Assembly (NCBI GenBank): GCA_016722285.1
Contig: JADKGI010000001.1
Span: 1,116,001 to 1,180,000, forward strand
Direction of reading: 5' to 3'
Source of the DNA: Saprospiraceae bacterium
Lineage (GTDB): Bacteria > Bacteroidota > Bacteroidia > Chitinophagales > Saprospiraceae
Length of the DNA stretch: 64,000 bases
The notes under the pieces were generated by a model. That model did not search any database. It saw nothing but the letters and a program-made list of their open reading frames with translations, and was not told the DNA's origin. The translations under genes were made by a program, and so were the position numbers. How positions within the stretch are numbered: position 1 is the stretch's first letter; each line of letters starts with the position of its first letter. Shown here piece after piece: positions 17,995 through 26,779 of this stretch.

Positions 17995-18576
17995 TTAATC
18001 TTTTAGCGGGACAATATCGGCAATATTGAGCTTGCCCTGGACTTTTTTCTTAATTTCAAAACGGGTAAAATCTTGGTTGGCTTTAAAACCAAACCCGTAA
18101 GTAGTATCGCCTTTTACAGGATTGGTGATGCGGACGAGTTTATCAGTATATACTGTCCGTTCGATTTCATCAAAAATAAGCTCTGAAGTTTCTATTTTTT
18201 TGTTTTCGTCATCATAGCAGGTGACATTGCCTCTGGCTGTTATTTTCTTGGTTTTTTCTTCACGAACGGCTGTTTCTGCTTTAACCCAACTCTTGACCAC
18301 TCTATTATCATCCAGAAACTCAAGCAATATGCCTTTTGGGAATACATCACTGGAATTGCCATACTCACTGTATCTTTCCATTACAGGCGCATGAATGACT
18401 GCTTTGACGATGGCCGAGTCGCTATAAACTATCCGGATATTTTTGCCCGTTTCGACTTTCGATTGCAGATTTTCTGCCAGAAGATCATTGATATCCTCTT
18501 CCTTATTGCTGCATGCGGTAAAATTTACAATTAAAAGTATTCCTATCATAACAAAAACCGACCATCTTATCCCCAT
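17995..18576 (-). CDS. lptC: LPS export ABC transporter periplasmic protein LptC
   Basis: A lipoprotein-like LptC of about 193 residues. I chose ATG 18576 (MGIRWSVFVMIGILLIV), since this gives a signal ending in FTAC and avoids overlap with the upstream stop at 18584-18586. The body is an OstA/LptC beta-jelly-roll: RIVYSDSAIVKAVIHAPVM, LEFLDDNRVVKSWVKAETA and RGNVTCYDDENKKIETSEL. In Bacteroidota LptC carries a lipid anchor and moves lipopolysaccharide from the inner membrane to LptA. It is placed between a T9SS surface protein and the CNNM protein, a gene order seen in related genomes (recalled, not checked). Confidence 0.82.
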   Translation of the reverse strand: MGIRWSVFVMIGILLIVNFTACSNKEEDINDLLAENLQSKVETGKNIRIVYSDSAIVKAVIHAPVMERYSEYGNSSDVFPKGILLEFLDDNRVVKSWVKAETAVREEKTKKITARGNVTCYDDENKKIETSELIFDEIERTVYTDKLVRITNPVKGDTTYGFGFKANQDFTRFEIKKKVQGKLNIADIVPLKD

Positions 18577-18583
18577 GCTTCTG

Positions 18584-20719
18584 TCATCTGAGTAAGGTAA
18601 TATCTCCTGCAAAAATTTTCAGCTCCTCGTCTATAAACCGCACTTTTGCCCGCCATGTATATACTCCTGCTACGACCGGCTTGCCATGAAATATACCATT
18701 CCATCCGCTTTTTGCATCACCTGTCACCAGTTCCCCAGGCGATGGGGCTTTTATATCCGTCCCCTGATACACCAGATTTCCCCATCTGTCATATACTTCC
18801 AGAAGCTCGATATACTTCACCCCTTTGGTAGTCCAGATATTAAAAAAATCATTGTACCCAGATTCGTCAGGCGTAAAAATATTAGGAGCATGGATTTTAT
18901 AATCCTTTATCACCCTTACCACAACGGTGTCTCTCCCTACGCATCCATTTTTGTCCACGAGCGAAAGAATGTAGTCAGTTGTTGTCTTGGGGAAAACTTC
19001 AGGATTGGTAACACCGTTGATTTCAAAATCTTCTTCCGGCATCCAGACCAAAGTATCGACCCCATTAAATGATGTAAACGATCCATTGAGGAAGGTAGTA
19101 TTACCGAAATCAATTTCCTGATCATCGCCGGCATTAATTACAATTTTCGGAGGCTGACCGATAGTTCTTGTGATAGAATCGACGCAACCTTTGGTATCCT
19201 GCACTGAGATAATGTATGTTCCGGTATCGAGTTTGCCGAACAACGGATTGATATTGAACTTGCCATTGTTTATCCGAAACTTATAATCCGGCAAACCACC
19301 TGACGCTGATGCCAAAATCTTTCCTTCCGGGATATTAAAACACTTCAGGTCAGTAATCCCAACGTTAACTTTCAATGTGGTTGTATCCTTGCAACATGCA
19401 TCAACAAAAAATTCTTTGATCTTTGTCACCACACAACCTCTGGAGCTTTTGACTGTCAGTGCTGCAATTTTATCACCAAAAGACAGATATGTAACATCAT
19501 ACGGACCCTGTCCTGACTGTCTTTCGGGAATCGCCTTGTCTCCGAAATTCCATGTATAATTAACTATCGGATCCGTTGCCGATGTGGATTTATTATTAAA
19601 TACGATGCTTTTATCACATTCAAAAGCCTTATTGGCATTGATTTCAAAATCCGGTTTTGGGCCCAGAAATGTCCCGGTACCACCAAACTCAATACCAAAT
19701 CCCAATCCTGATCTGGAAAAATTATTGATAATCAACGCGTATGACTTTCCTGCTTCCATATCAATAGGCGCAACAAAATTATTATTGTTCCCCACACAGC
19801 CTGCCGGTTCGGCGAGATCACTTTCTCCTTCCCGGAGTCCGGTAGGTCCATTGCATTTTGCCCACTGTGCTAAGGGTGATACATTTCCGACTGCATCTGT
19901 ATTTGCGCCCGCACCTTCACATCTGAGCAATTTTTTCAGCCCACAGTTATCAATACCACTTGATAATTCATAAAGGGCAAAATCTATATCATCCGATATC
20001 TGATTGTTTATATTGTTATTGGGGGTAAGGGTAAAAGTAAGCCTTCCCGGCACATCGCAGGTCCATTTGTACCAGGCAGAAGCAAATTCACCGCCGATGC
20101 AAATATTCGGATCCAATTCATTTTTGTCATTTCCACTGCCTATGAGACGATCAACAACAAAAGGGCTCTTATCACACAGTATGACTGCATCTCTGCAATC
20201 ACTTTCTGGCGAACTCACGGGTACAAAGTCATCAATACATAATCCGAAAGTACCTTCGCCTCCTATAGAAGATTCAACCATGATAAAATACGTCTGCCCA
20301 ATATTAAGATCGCCGTACACGAGTTCGTCAATGCCTACATCCTTACCCGGTGAGCATGAAACATATTGACCACAGCGTTGAAACAAAACAATTTTCGGGC
20401 TTCTCAAGGTTCCTCCGTTTCCAAAACCTAAAACCCTTATCAGCACAGCCGGTTGACGCGGAACAAACGAAAACCACACTCCGTTTGCCCATTTTAAAGA
20501 TACACATGACACATTCGCCTGAAGAAACTGATTATCGGCTTTTGCGCCTATATTTGTAAAAGCATTTGCAGCCGAGCAGTAATTGTCAGAAGAAGGTATG
20601 GGAGTAGCAAACTGACAATCGTCATTCAATACCTGTGCCGAGATAATGCCCCCGCCTGCCATCAGGCTGGCACAATATATCAGGTTAATAAAAATCAGTC
20701 TTTGGATATATAATCGCAT
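18584..20719 (-). CDS. T9SS type B secreted surface protein with PKD domain
   Basis: A cell-surface or secreted protein of about 711 residues. I start it at ATG 20719 (MRLYIQRLIFINLIYCASL), a signal peptide; the longer frame to 20800 would begin at the predicted transcription start. The N-terminal 350 residues contain two adhesive or CUB-like beta domains with paired cysteines (DCRDAVILCDKSPFVVD). A PKD domain follows (PIVNYTWNFGDKAIPE), then a SprB-like repeat region (GLPDYKFRINNGKFN). The last 85 residues are the type B sorting domain (APNIFTPDESGYNDFFNIW, then YDRWGNLVYQG and AGVYTWRAKVRF). That domain directs passage through the T9SS and is often called gliding motility-associated C-terminal domain. 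It may lead an operon with lptC. Confidence 0.9.
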   Translation of the reverse strand: MRLYIQRLIFINLIYCASLMAGGGIISAQVLNDDCQFATPIPSSDNYCSAANAFTNIGAKADNQFLQANVSCVSLKWANGVWFSFVPRQPAVLIRVLGFGNGGTLRSPKIVLFQRCGQYVSCSPGKDVGIDELVYGDLNIGQTYFIMVESSIGGEGTFGLCIDDFVPVSSPESDCRDAVILCDKSPFVVDRLIGSGNDKNELDPNICIGGEFASAWYKWTCDVPGRLTFTLTPNNNINNQISDDIDFALYELSSGIDNCGLKKLLRCEGAGANTDAVGNVSPLAQWAKCNGPTGLREGESDLAEPAGCVGNNNNFVAPIDMEAGKSYALIINNFSRSGLGFGIEFGGTGTFLGPKPDFEINANKAFECDKSIVFNNKSTSATDPIVNYTWNFGDKAIPERQSGQGPYDVTYLSFGDKIAALTVKSSRGCVVTKIKEFFVDACCKDTTTLKVNVGITDLKCFNIPEGKILASASGGLPDYKFRINNGKFNINPLFGKLDTGTYIISVQDTKGCVDSITRTIGQPPKIVINAGDDQEIDFGNTTFLNGSFTSFNGVDTLVWMPEEDFEINGVTNPEVFPKTTTDYILSLVDKNGCVGRDTVVVRVIKDYKIHAPNIFTPDESGYNDFFNIWTTKGVKYIELLEVYDRWGNLVYQGTDIKAPSPGELVTGDAKSGWNGIFHGKPVVAGVYTWRAKVRFIDEELKIFAGDITLLR

Positions 20720-20804
20720 AGGGAGTACTATCTTATCAGTGTTATAACGATCAAATTTAATAACAGTTGCCATTAAAGACCGAAATAGCATGTCATACAA
20801 ACAA

Positions 20805-20812
20805 CAAAAGTA
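20805..20812 (-). promoter_or_regulatory. TACTTTTG -7 box of the 20719 gene
   Basis: The minus strand reads TACTTTTG, a full match to TAnnTTTG. Transcription would start near 20799, 80 bases before ATG 20719, which argues against the longer start at 20800. No clear -33 TTTG was seen. Confidence 0.5.
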
Positions 20813-20862
20813 TCATTTTAACGTAATTTTAATGTTTTTATGATAGGTAAAAAGGTAATTGC

Positions 20863-20870
20863 TACTTTTG
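20863..20870 (+). promoter_or_regulatory. TACTTTTG -7 box of rsmI
   Basis: A full match to TAnnTTTG on the plus strand, 55 bases before the rsmI start. It is divergent from the box at 20805-20812, so the two promoters lie back to back within about 65 bases. Confidence 0.5.
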
Positions 20871-20925
20871 TGCATCTTTACAGAAGTAAATTGGATTAAA
20901 AAAAATTGCTACCATAATCATCACA

Positions 20926-21627
20926 ATGCTTTATTTAGTGCCCACGCCGATCGGAAATCTCGAAGATATGACTTTCAGAGCCATATCTACACTTAAAAGC
21001 TGTGATGTAGTCCTGTCAGAAGATACACGTACGAGTGGCGTATTGCTCCGTCACTTCATGATAGACAAACCTATGTGGTCTTTCCATGCTTTCAACGAAC
21101 ATCGGGCACTCAGTAATATCATTGATCATCTGAAGCAGGGAAAAGATATTGCCCTTATATCTGATGCCGGTACACCCGGTATCTCAGATCCGGGATTTCT
21201 TTTGGTGCGGGAGTGTATCAAGGAGGGAATAAAAGTAAGTTGCCTTCCGGGAGCTACGGCTTTTGTTCCTGCATTGGTTTCTTCAGGTATGGCTACGGAT
21301 AAATTCTATTTCGAAGGATTTTTACCTCATAAAAAGGGAAGACAAACCCGACTCAAATACCTCTCAGGAATTGATGTTACTATCATTCTATACGAATCTC
21401 CGCACCGGCTTATCAAATGCCTCGAAGAGATACGCGACTATCTGGGAGCCGAAAGAAAAGTATGTGTGGCAAGAGAAATAAGCAAAAAATTTGAAGAATT
21501 TAATACCCGGTCTGTTACCGAATCTATCGAACATTACACAAGACATCCGGCTAAAGGAGAGATCGTGATCATCGTGGAAGGAAAGGATTTATCAAAAGAA
21601 AATGTGAAAAAACATGATATTATTTGA
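20926..21627 (+). CDS. rsmI: 16S rRNA (cytidine(1402)-2'-O)-methyltransferase RsmI
   Basis: A 233-residue SAM-dependent methyltransferase that modifies C1402 of 16S rRNA in the decoding centre. The tetrapyrrole-methylase fold has the N-terminal LYLVPTPIGNLEDMTFRA, then CDVVLSEDTRTSGVLL, the SAM-binding region ALISDAGTPGISDPGFLLV, and KVSCLPGATAFVPALVSSG. The HxR segment YESPHRLIKCLEEI and the C-terminal ARE..K.FEEF are also present. Length and order are normal for RsmI of Bacteroidota. Its last codons overlap the start of the M16 peptidase gene by 14 bases, so the two are probably translated together. Confidence 0.95.
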   Translation: MLYLVPTPIGNLEDMTFRAISTLKSCDVVLSEDTRTSGVLLRHFMIDKPMWSFHAFNEHRALSNIIDHLKQGKDIALISDAGTPGISDPGFLLVRECIKEGIKVSCLPGATAFVPALVSSGMATDKFYFEGFLPHKKGRQTRLKYLSGIDVTIILYESPHRLIKCLEEIRDYLGAERKVCVAREISKKFEEFNTRSVTESIEHYTRHPAKGEIVIIVEGKDLSKENVKKHDII

Positions 21628-22852
21628 GCGATTTATATTGGACAATGGTCTGAGAGTCATCGTACATGAGGACCCGTCAACACCCATGATTGCAGTGAAT
21701 GTGGTCTATGATGTTGGATCCAGATATGAAGATCCTGAAAAAACAGGTTTTGCCCATCTGTTTGAACATCTGATGTTTGGCGGATCAGCCAATATTCCGG
21801 ATTTTGATGGTCCAATACAGGAAGCCGGGGGTGAAAATAATGCATTTACAAACAGCGATCTGACCAATTTTTATGAACTGCTTCCGGCTCAGAATGTAGA
21901 AACTGCTCTGTGGTTGGAATCTGACAGGATGATGCAACTCAATTTCAGTACAAAAGCTCTGAATACCCAAAAAAAAGTAGTTATTGAAGAGTTTAAAGAA
22001 ACTTGTCTTAACGAACCCTATGGCGATATGTGGCACCATCTTAGTAAGTTGGCATACAAATTTCATCCGTATCAATGGCCCACTATAGGAAAGGAAATGA
22101 AACATATTTCTGATGCCACCATCGAGCAGGTTGAAGCTTTCTTTTATCACTACTACCGACCTGATAATGCGGTCTTGGTAATGGCGGGTAAAATCAAACC
22201 TGACCAGGGGTATGCTCTCGCAAAGAAATGGTTTGGAGATATTCCTGCAGGCAAAAATATAAAACCAACACTACCAGCTGAACCTGCCCAAAAACAGTTC
22301 AGACAAGAAATCCTCCGACAGGACGTACCGCACGATGCCATTTACAGAGCATACCATATGGATGGAAGACTTAGCAATGAATATTTTGTCTGTGACATGA
22401 TTTCGGATATTCTGTCAAATGGCCGCTCGTCAAGATTTTATCAGCGATTGTATAAAGAGCAGCATCTCTTCAGTACCATTGATGCGTTTATTTCAGGCAC
22501 TACAGATCCCGGTTTGTTCATCATAGAAGGCAAAACTATGCCGGGTGTGAGTATCGATCAGGCAAGTATGGCAATTGACATAGAACTTGAGTTCATGAAG
22601 AATGAACTGATATCTCAACGGGAGCTTACAAAACTAAAAAACGGACTCGAAAGCAGTCTTGAATTTTCTGAAGTAAGCGTGCTGAATAAAGGCATCAGTC
22701 TGGCATATTTTGAAATGTTGGGAGATGCCAACTTCATCAATCAGGAAGCTGCAAGGTATCACAGCATAAACGCCGAGGACATCCGAAGGACCGCTCAGAA
22801 TATATTCAGGCACGAAAACTGCAGTGAGCTGATTTATTTGAAGACGAGCTAA
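21614..22852 (+). CDS. M16 family zinc metallopeptidase
   Basis: A 412-residue peptidase of the pitrilysin/processing-peptidase family. The inverted zinc motif HxxEH is at 48-52 (GFAHLFEHLMFGG) with the downstream Glu in NTQKKVVIEEFKE. The second, inactive-type M16 domain covers about 190-400 (HDAIYRAYHMDGRL, DILSNGRSSRFYQRL). Members degrade peptides, often in the periplasm. There is no clear signal peptide, so it may act in the cytoplasm. It starts inside the 3' end of rsmI (14-base overlap) and its stop is 12 bases from the stop of the convergent regulator gene at 22865. Confidence 0.92.
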   Translation: MILFERFILDNGLRVIVHEDPSTPMIAVNVVYDVGSRYEDPEKTGFAHLFEHLMFGGSANIPDFDGPIQEAGGENNAFTNSDLTNFYELLPAQNVETALWLESDRMMQLNFSTKALNTQKKVVIEEFKETCLNEPYGDMWHHLSKLAYKFHPYQWPTIGKEMKHISDATIEQVEAFFYHYYRPDNAVLVMAGKIKPDQGYALAKKWFGDIPAGKNIKPTLPAEPAQKQFRQEILRQDVPHDAIYRAYHMDGRLSNEYFVCDMISDILSNGRSSRFYQRLYKEQHLFSTIDAFISGTTDPGLFIIEGKTMPGVSIDQASMAIDIELEFMKNELISQRELTKLKNGLESSLEFSEVSVLNKGISLAYFEMLGDANFINQEAARYHSINAEDIRRTAQNIFRHENCSELIYLKTS

Positions 22853-22864
22853 GTCAAATCGCAG

Positions 22865-23554
22865 CTAATCTACCCTGAATTTGAAACCGACACGAGGTAT
22901 GTTTTCAATTTTTATATTTGTGTCACCTGACAAAAACTTGCGTAGTCTTGAGATAAAAACGTCCAGGCTACGTCCCAGAAAATAGTCGTCTTTTCCCCAC
23001 AATGCTATTAATATGTCTCTTCTCTTGACCACGGCATTCCTGTTTTTATGAAAATATATCAGCAAATCCGCTTCTCTTCCGGTCAATCGTATCGTTTCAG
23101 AATCTGATCTGAGTTCCATATCATTATAGTCAAATATAAAGTTTCCAATGTTGAATTTAGTTTCTTTTTCAGGAAGTACTATCGATGTGGCAATGTTTCT
23201 TTTCATAAATATTTCTACTTTCAACAACAGCTCTTCGATACTGAATGGCTTAAAAATATAATCATCTCCGCCTATCTGAAGTCCCTCCAGTTTATCTTCT
23301 ATCTGTACACGTGCAGAAATAAAAATGACCGGAATGTTGGGGTTTTTATCACGAATGGCTTTCGTCAGTGTAAAACCGTCCAGATTGGGTAGCATCACAT
23401 CAAGGATACAAATATCATAATCAAATTTATTAAACGCACTGAGCGCTTCGTCTCCCTTTGTAAAATGGTGCACGCTATGTCCAGCTATCTGGAGACAATC
23501 TTTTACCACAAAACTCAGATTGGCATCATCTTCTACATAAAACACTTTAGCCAT
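22865..23554 (-). CDS. OmpR/PhoB-family response regulator
   Basis: A 229-residue regulator that starts at ATG 23554 (MAKVFYVEDDANLSFVV), just 7 bases after the stop of the kinase gene; the longer frame to 23620 would overlap it. The receiver has acidic residues at 9-10, phosphoacceptor Asp52 (ICILDVMLPNLDG) and Lys in YIFKPFSIEELL. The C-terminal winged helix (IRLTGREADLLIYFHKNRN, RSLDVFISRLRKFLSGD) binds DNA. It resembles RprY-like regulators of Bacteroidota, but I give no symbol because that rests on general likeness only. It forms a two-component pair with 23562-24830. Confidence 0.9.
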   Translation of the reverse strand: MAKVFYVEDDANLSFVVKDCLQIAGHSVHHFTKGDEALSAFNKFDYDICILDVMLPNLDGFTLTKAIRDKNPNIPVIFISARVQIEDKLEGLQIGGDDYIFKPFSIEELLLKVEIFMKRNIATSIVLPEKETKFNIGNFIFDYNDMELRSDSETIRLTGREADLLIYFHKNRNAVVKRRDILIALWGKDDYFLGRSLDVFISRLRKFLSGDTNIKIENIPRVGFKFRVD

Positions 23555-23561
23555 AATATTT

Positions 23562-24830
23562 TTACTTTTTCTGATGTATTGATATAACAAATGAGGTTCC
23601 AATGCCTGGCTCGGATGCAACGCTGATTTTCCATTGGTGGGCGTCAGCTATTTTCTTTACATAAAAAAGACCTAAGCCAAATCCTTTTACATTATGCGTA
23701 TCACCCGTGGAAATCCGGTAAAATTTATCAAATATTTTTTTTACTTCCTTTTTATTTATGCCCTCGCCGTTATCTGCCACGGTCAGAAAGATCTCGGAGC
23801 CTTCGTTTTCAGTACTTACTTTGATTTCTGCCGTGCCTTGTGAATATTTTATCCCGTTTTCGATGATATTGCAAACCACATTTGTAAAATGTATCCTATC
23901 CGCTTGTATTAGGCTATTTCCTGCTTTTAAGTTTTGGCTGATATTGATTTCCTTTTCAAAGTCCGCATGTGTCAGATTAAAGACTACTTTATCTATCACT
24001 TCATGGACGTCTATATCTTCAATATGCATCTCAACCTGCCTCTTTTCGAGTCTGGATATATGAAGTACTCTTTCTACCTGGTCATTGAGACGACTTATTT
24101 CATCTCCGATGATCTGGGTATAAGTAGCCAGTCTTTGTGGTGTTTTGACTATTTCTGGATCAGAAATTACCTGCTGGATAACAGAGATAGTAGATATGGG
24201 TGTTTTAAATTCATGGGTCATATTATTGATAAATTCACGTTGAACTCTGGTGACCGATTTCTGAGAGAATACCACAAAAAGCGCATACATGATGAATAAC
24301 ACTACGATGATCAGTACCAGAGAAGTGACTATCCACATGGGGATATTGTTGAGAGAAACAATCGGATAGTGCGGAAAAGTGACGGTGAAGTAATAGTCCA
24401 ATCCTTCAAATTTGGGCAAATCTGTGACCGTGACTTCTTTTTGAGGCTTGCTTTTCTGGATATAATTGCAATAAACCATCTCTTTTGTATCACAACCATA
24501 AATACCATATTCAACATCCTGATCTATATTAAAATAGTCAAATGTGCTGACAATATAGTGATCCAAAAGAGAAGCATCAATTTCACTTCGGACCTCCACA
24601 ACATAGTGTCTTGGGTTGATTTTGATGACGGGGTTCTTGTGATGGAAGTTGGTCTTATTCTTAATGGCAATCTTTTCAGCTACCTGTCGCAATGCTACGG
24701 TTACATTTTGTTCAAACTGACTCTCAGAGATATCAAATGCCTGTTTGACCCAAAATATTTGGACTAAAAAGACAGAAATTATGGCTATAATTCCAAAAAT
24801 AGTTAATATTCTGACGTGATTGTCCTTCAA
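23562..24830 (-). CDS. sensor histidine kinase
   Basis: A 422-residue membrane kinase. Two transmembrane helices (about 7-27, and 164-186 MWIVTSLVLIIVVLFIMYAL) enclose a periplasmic sensor of about 135 residues. No HAMP domain is obvious. HisKA has the phosphoacceptor His206 in NNMTHEFKTPISTISV; the ATPase has NIIENGIKYSQG (N-box), VADNGEGINKKEV (G1) and VKGFGLGLFYVKK (G2). The start codon is TTG at 24830; no ATG lies just upstream in frame. It partners the OmpR-type regulator that follows with a 7-base gap. The 228-base gap after it (to 25058) shows no gene. Confidence 0.9.
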   Translation of the reverse strand: MKDNHVRILTIFGIIAIISVFLVQIFWVKQAFDISESQFEQNVTVALRQVAEKIAIKNKTNFHHKNPVIKINPRHYVVEVRSEIDASLLDHYIVSTFDYFNIDQDVEYGIYGCDTKEMVYCNYIQKSKPQKEVTVTDLPKFEGLDYYFTVTFPHYPIVSLNNIPMWIVTSLVLIIVVLFIMYALFVVFSQKSVTRVQREFINNMTHEFKTPISTISVIQQVISDPEIVKTPQRLATYTQIIGDEISRLNDQVERVLHISRLEKRQVEMHIEDIDVHEVIDKVVFNLTHADFEKEINISQNLKAGNSLIQADRIHFTNVVCNIIENGIKYSQGTAEIKVSTENEGSEIFLTVADNGEGINKKEVKKIFDKFYRISTGDTHNVKGFGLGLFYVKKIADAHQWKISVASEPGIGTSFVISIHQKK

Positions 24831-25058
24831 AATTGCGATGATTTAAATCCAAATTTAAGGTTGATTTGCATATCCTTAAGAAAATTGACACCACTTAACA
24901 TGTGAATAACACAGGTCGGAAAGATACTCAACAAATAAAATATAAATATAGATCTATAATTGATGTCAAGTAAATAACTATATATTTTACCATTTGTAAC
25001 AACTGAGACAAAAACGATATTTTATTGCTTTTGGCATGCTAAGTATAGCTAAACCTAA

Positions 25059-25694
25059 TCAAACGATTTTGCGACCGTGAAAAAAACTCAATCCTGTTTT
25101 GCCAATAATTGAGTCCAGATTATCTTTTGTAATTTTTCCGGCAGCGATTATTTCGATATTGGGTTTTCCGATTTTTTGCATATCTATGAGCATTTTTGTT
25201 CCTGCTTCAGCTGTAGGTTGTCCTCCTGAAGATAATATATACCTGATATCAGGTACCAATTTTAGTTTTTCAACTTCTTCGGTTATGTTATGACACAGGT
25301 CTATCGCTTTATGGAAGGTCACCGGATAAGGTGCCGCTGCCCGACAGAGCTTATATACCGTACCCATATCTATTTGGAGCCTCCCAGCCTCATTTTCGTA
25401 CAACGCTCCAAAAACGAATCCTACTATATCGCAGGATTTAAATTCTACAATGGATGCAATCATCTCTGATATCTCCAGTTCATTATATATAAAACTTACT
25501 TCCCGACCTCGGATCATCACCTTAACCGGCAACTTTATTGATTCATTTATTTCTTTAACAAATTCAATATCAGGGGTTAATCCACCCAAATCAAGCCTAT
25601 TGCAAACTTCCAGTTGGTCAGCATTACACTTTAGAGCATTTTGACACTCTACTATGGTTTCAACACAAGCTTCTATGACAGCACTTCGGATCAT
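25059..25694 (-). CDS. cutC: CutC family copper-homeostasis protein
   Basis: A 211-residue TIM-barrel protein of the CutC family. I start it at ATG 25694 (MIRSAVIEACVETI), which matches the family N-terminus; the open frame reaches 25727. Diagnostic segments are ADQLEVCNRLDLGGLTPD, LPVKVMIRGREVSFIYN, DIVGFVFGALYENEAGRL, YPVTFHKAIDLCHNI, and RYILSSGGQPTAEAG. CutC was first linked to copper tolerance in Escherichia coli, but the direct role is disputed; some members bind Cu(I). The protein is cytoplasmic. It stands alone on the minus strand, downstream of a candidate small RNA with its own terminator. Confidence 0.92.
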   Translation of the reverse strand: MIRSAVIEACVETIVECQNALKCNADQLEVCNRLDLGGLTPDIEFVKEINESIKLPVKVMIRGREVSFIYNELEISEMIASIVEFKSCDIVGFVFGALYENEAGRLQIDMGTVYKLCRAAAPYPVTFHKAIDLCHNITEEVEKLKLVPDIRYILSSGGQPTAEAGTKMLIDMQKIGKPNIEIIAAGKITKDNLDSIIGKTGLSFFHGRKIV

Positions 25695-25764
25695 GACAAA
25701 TTTGTATTTACAAAAATATGAAAACAAATAAAATGTTCATGGATAAGTCCAAAGTATTTCAGAC

Positions 25765-25798
25765 AAAAAAAATGAGGTAACACGTTCGTATTACCTCA
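25765..25798 (-). terminator. rho-independent terminator
   Basis: A perfect 8-bp stem (TGAGGTAA with TTACCTCA, arms 25773-25780 and 25791-25798) plus eight T on the minus strand (A8 at 25765-25772 on plus). It ends the candidate small RNA or attenuates transcription before cutC. Confidence 0.75.
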
Positions 25799-25842
25799 AC
25801 CCTAACCAAATGAAACCAAATTGTTTTTACTTATTGTAAAAC
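25765..25842 (-). ncRNA. candidate small RNA with own promoter and terminator
   Basis: On the minus strand a TACCTTTG box (25855-25848) is followed, about 6 bases later, by a possible transcript start near 25842. The transcript of roughly 78 nt would carry an unpaired CAATTTGG...CATTTGG segment and end in a perfect 8-bp hairpin (TGAGGTAA / TTACCTCA, 10-base loop) followed by eight T. No open frame of useful length is inside. The next gene, cutC, starts about 70 bases beyond the terminator. Alternatives are a leader or attenuator of cutC. I do not recognise an Rfam family. Confidence 0.5.
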
Positions 25843-25847
25843 AAACA

Positions 25848-25855
25848 CAAAGGTA
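25848..25855 (-). promoter_or_regulatory. TACCTTTG -7 box of the candidate small RNA
   Basis: A full match to the Bacteroidota -7 pattern TAnnTTTG on the minus strand. A weak ACTTG-type element lies upstream. It is placed correctly for a transcript ending at the hairpin 25773-25798. Confidence 0.5.
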
Positions 25856-26206
25856 ATTTAATAAAAATTATTTGGCAAGTATTTTACGATACTAATATAA
25901 ATAAATACTAAAAAAGTATCAGTTTATAAATTTATTACTAACAATAATCAAGTTTTTGCCAAATAAATGATAACCATTATCAGATACCTGTAAAAACATA
26001 ATTTATTGAATGGCTTCCAGTACTTAAAATAATTCTTAGGTCTGCTTGAATAGTTAGAATAATACTTTGAATTGTAAGCTCTTTTCAGAACCACTCTTTC
26101 AAATTAATTTAATAAAAGACAAATTACAGAAACAGCTAATTTTCAGGGAGATCAATAGGCAGATTTATCTCTCAATATTGATTTGGGAACGCTTAAAAGA
26201 AACTAT
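25856..26206. other. intergenic gap, AT-rich, no gene seen
   Basis: About 350 bases between the small-RNA promoter and the rhomboid gene. A 71-codon open frame on the plus strand (26067-26282) overlaps the 3' end of the rhomboid gene and has no protein-like features. I see nothing else. Confidence 0.5.
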
Positions 26207-26761
26207 CTATCGGTTGTACGCCTTAAAACCAAAAAAACTACCACAAAAACCACCGATGATATGTGCAGATTCAGCTATTTGATTTGACTCTACACTGTGC
26301 AATAACTCTTTGCCGATAAAGAGGAGGGCAACCAATATAAAACTGACCGGAATCTGACCGGAAGAAACATTTGTAAATGAAACCAGCAGTATCATCATAA
26401 ATACGATGCCACTCGCTCCCATTAATCCGGTGTTGAAGAAAAAAATATTGAGAAGTCCTGTAATAAGGGCTGTAATGAAAATCATATAAATAAGCCTTGA
26501 TGAGCCATATTTTTCTTCGATAATAGGTCCAAGCAGAAGGATAAAAGTCATATTGCCTATAAGATGCTCAAGTGAAGCGTGACCAAACACATGGGTGACT
26601 AAGGTTATAATTGAAAACGGGTTTGCCCAGTTGACCGAAGGATATATTGTAAAAAACGGCATGAGCCTGCCTAATAAAAGCTGATCCAATATAAAAACTC
26701 CTGTACAAATCAACGCAAAGGTCAGGACAACAGGCGAATTCCATTTAATAGCAAGTCTCAT
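26207..26761 (-). CDS. rhomboid-family intramembrane serine protease
   Basis: A 184-residue membrane protein with about six helices and the rhomboid catalytic dyad: Ser117 in GLMGASGIVFMM (GxSG) and His167 in ESAHIIGGFCG. The HASLEHLIGNM segment at 61-71 matches the conserved H...H..N region of the family. Rhomboids cleave transmembrane substrates; the substrate here is unknown. It is short but complete. It follows upp by 18 bases and is probably in the same transcript. Confidence 0.88.
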   Translation of the reverse strand: MRLAIKWNSPVVLTFALICTGVFILDQLLLGRLMPFFTIYPSVNWANPFSIITLVTHVFGHASLEHLIGNMTFILLLGPIIEEKYGSSRLIYMIFITALITGLLNIFFFNTGLMGASGIVFMMILLVSFTNVSSGQIPVSFILVALLFIGKELLHSVESNQIAESAHIIGGFCGSFFGFKAYNR

Positions 26762-26779
26762 ATTATTATCATTTTTGCA

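Noticed and set aside
26067..26282. 71-codon open frame between cutC and rhomboid
   Set aside because: It overlaps the 3' end of the rhomboid gene and has no protein-like pattern.
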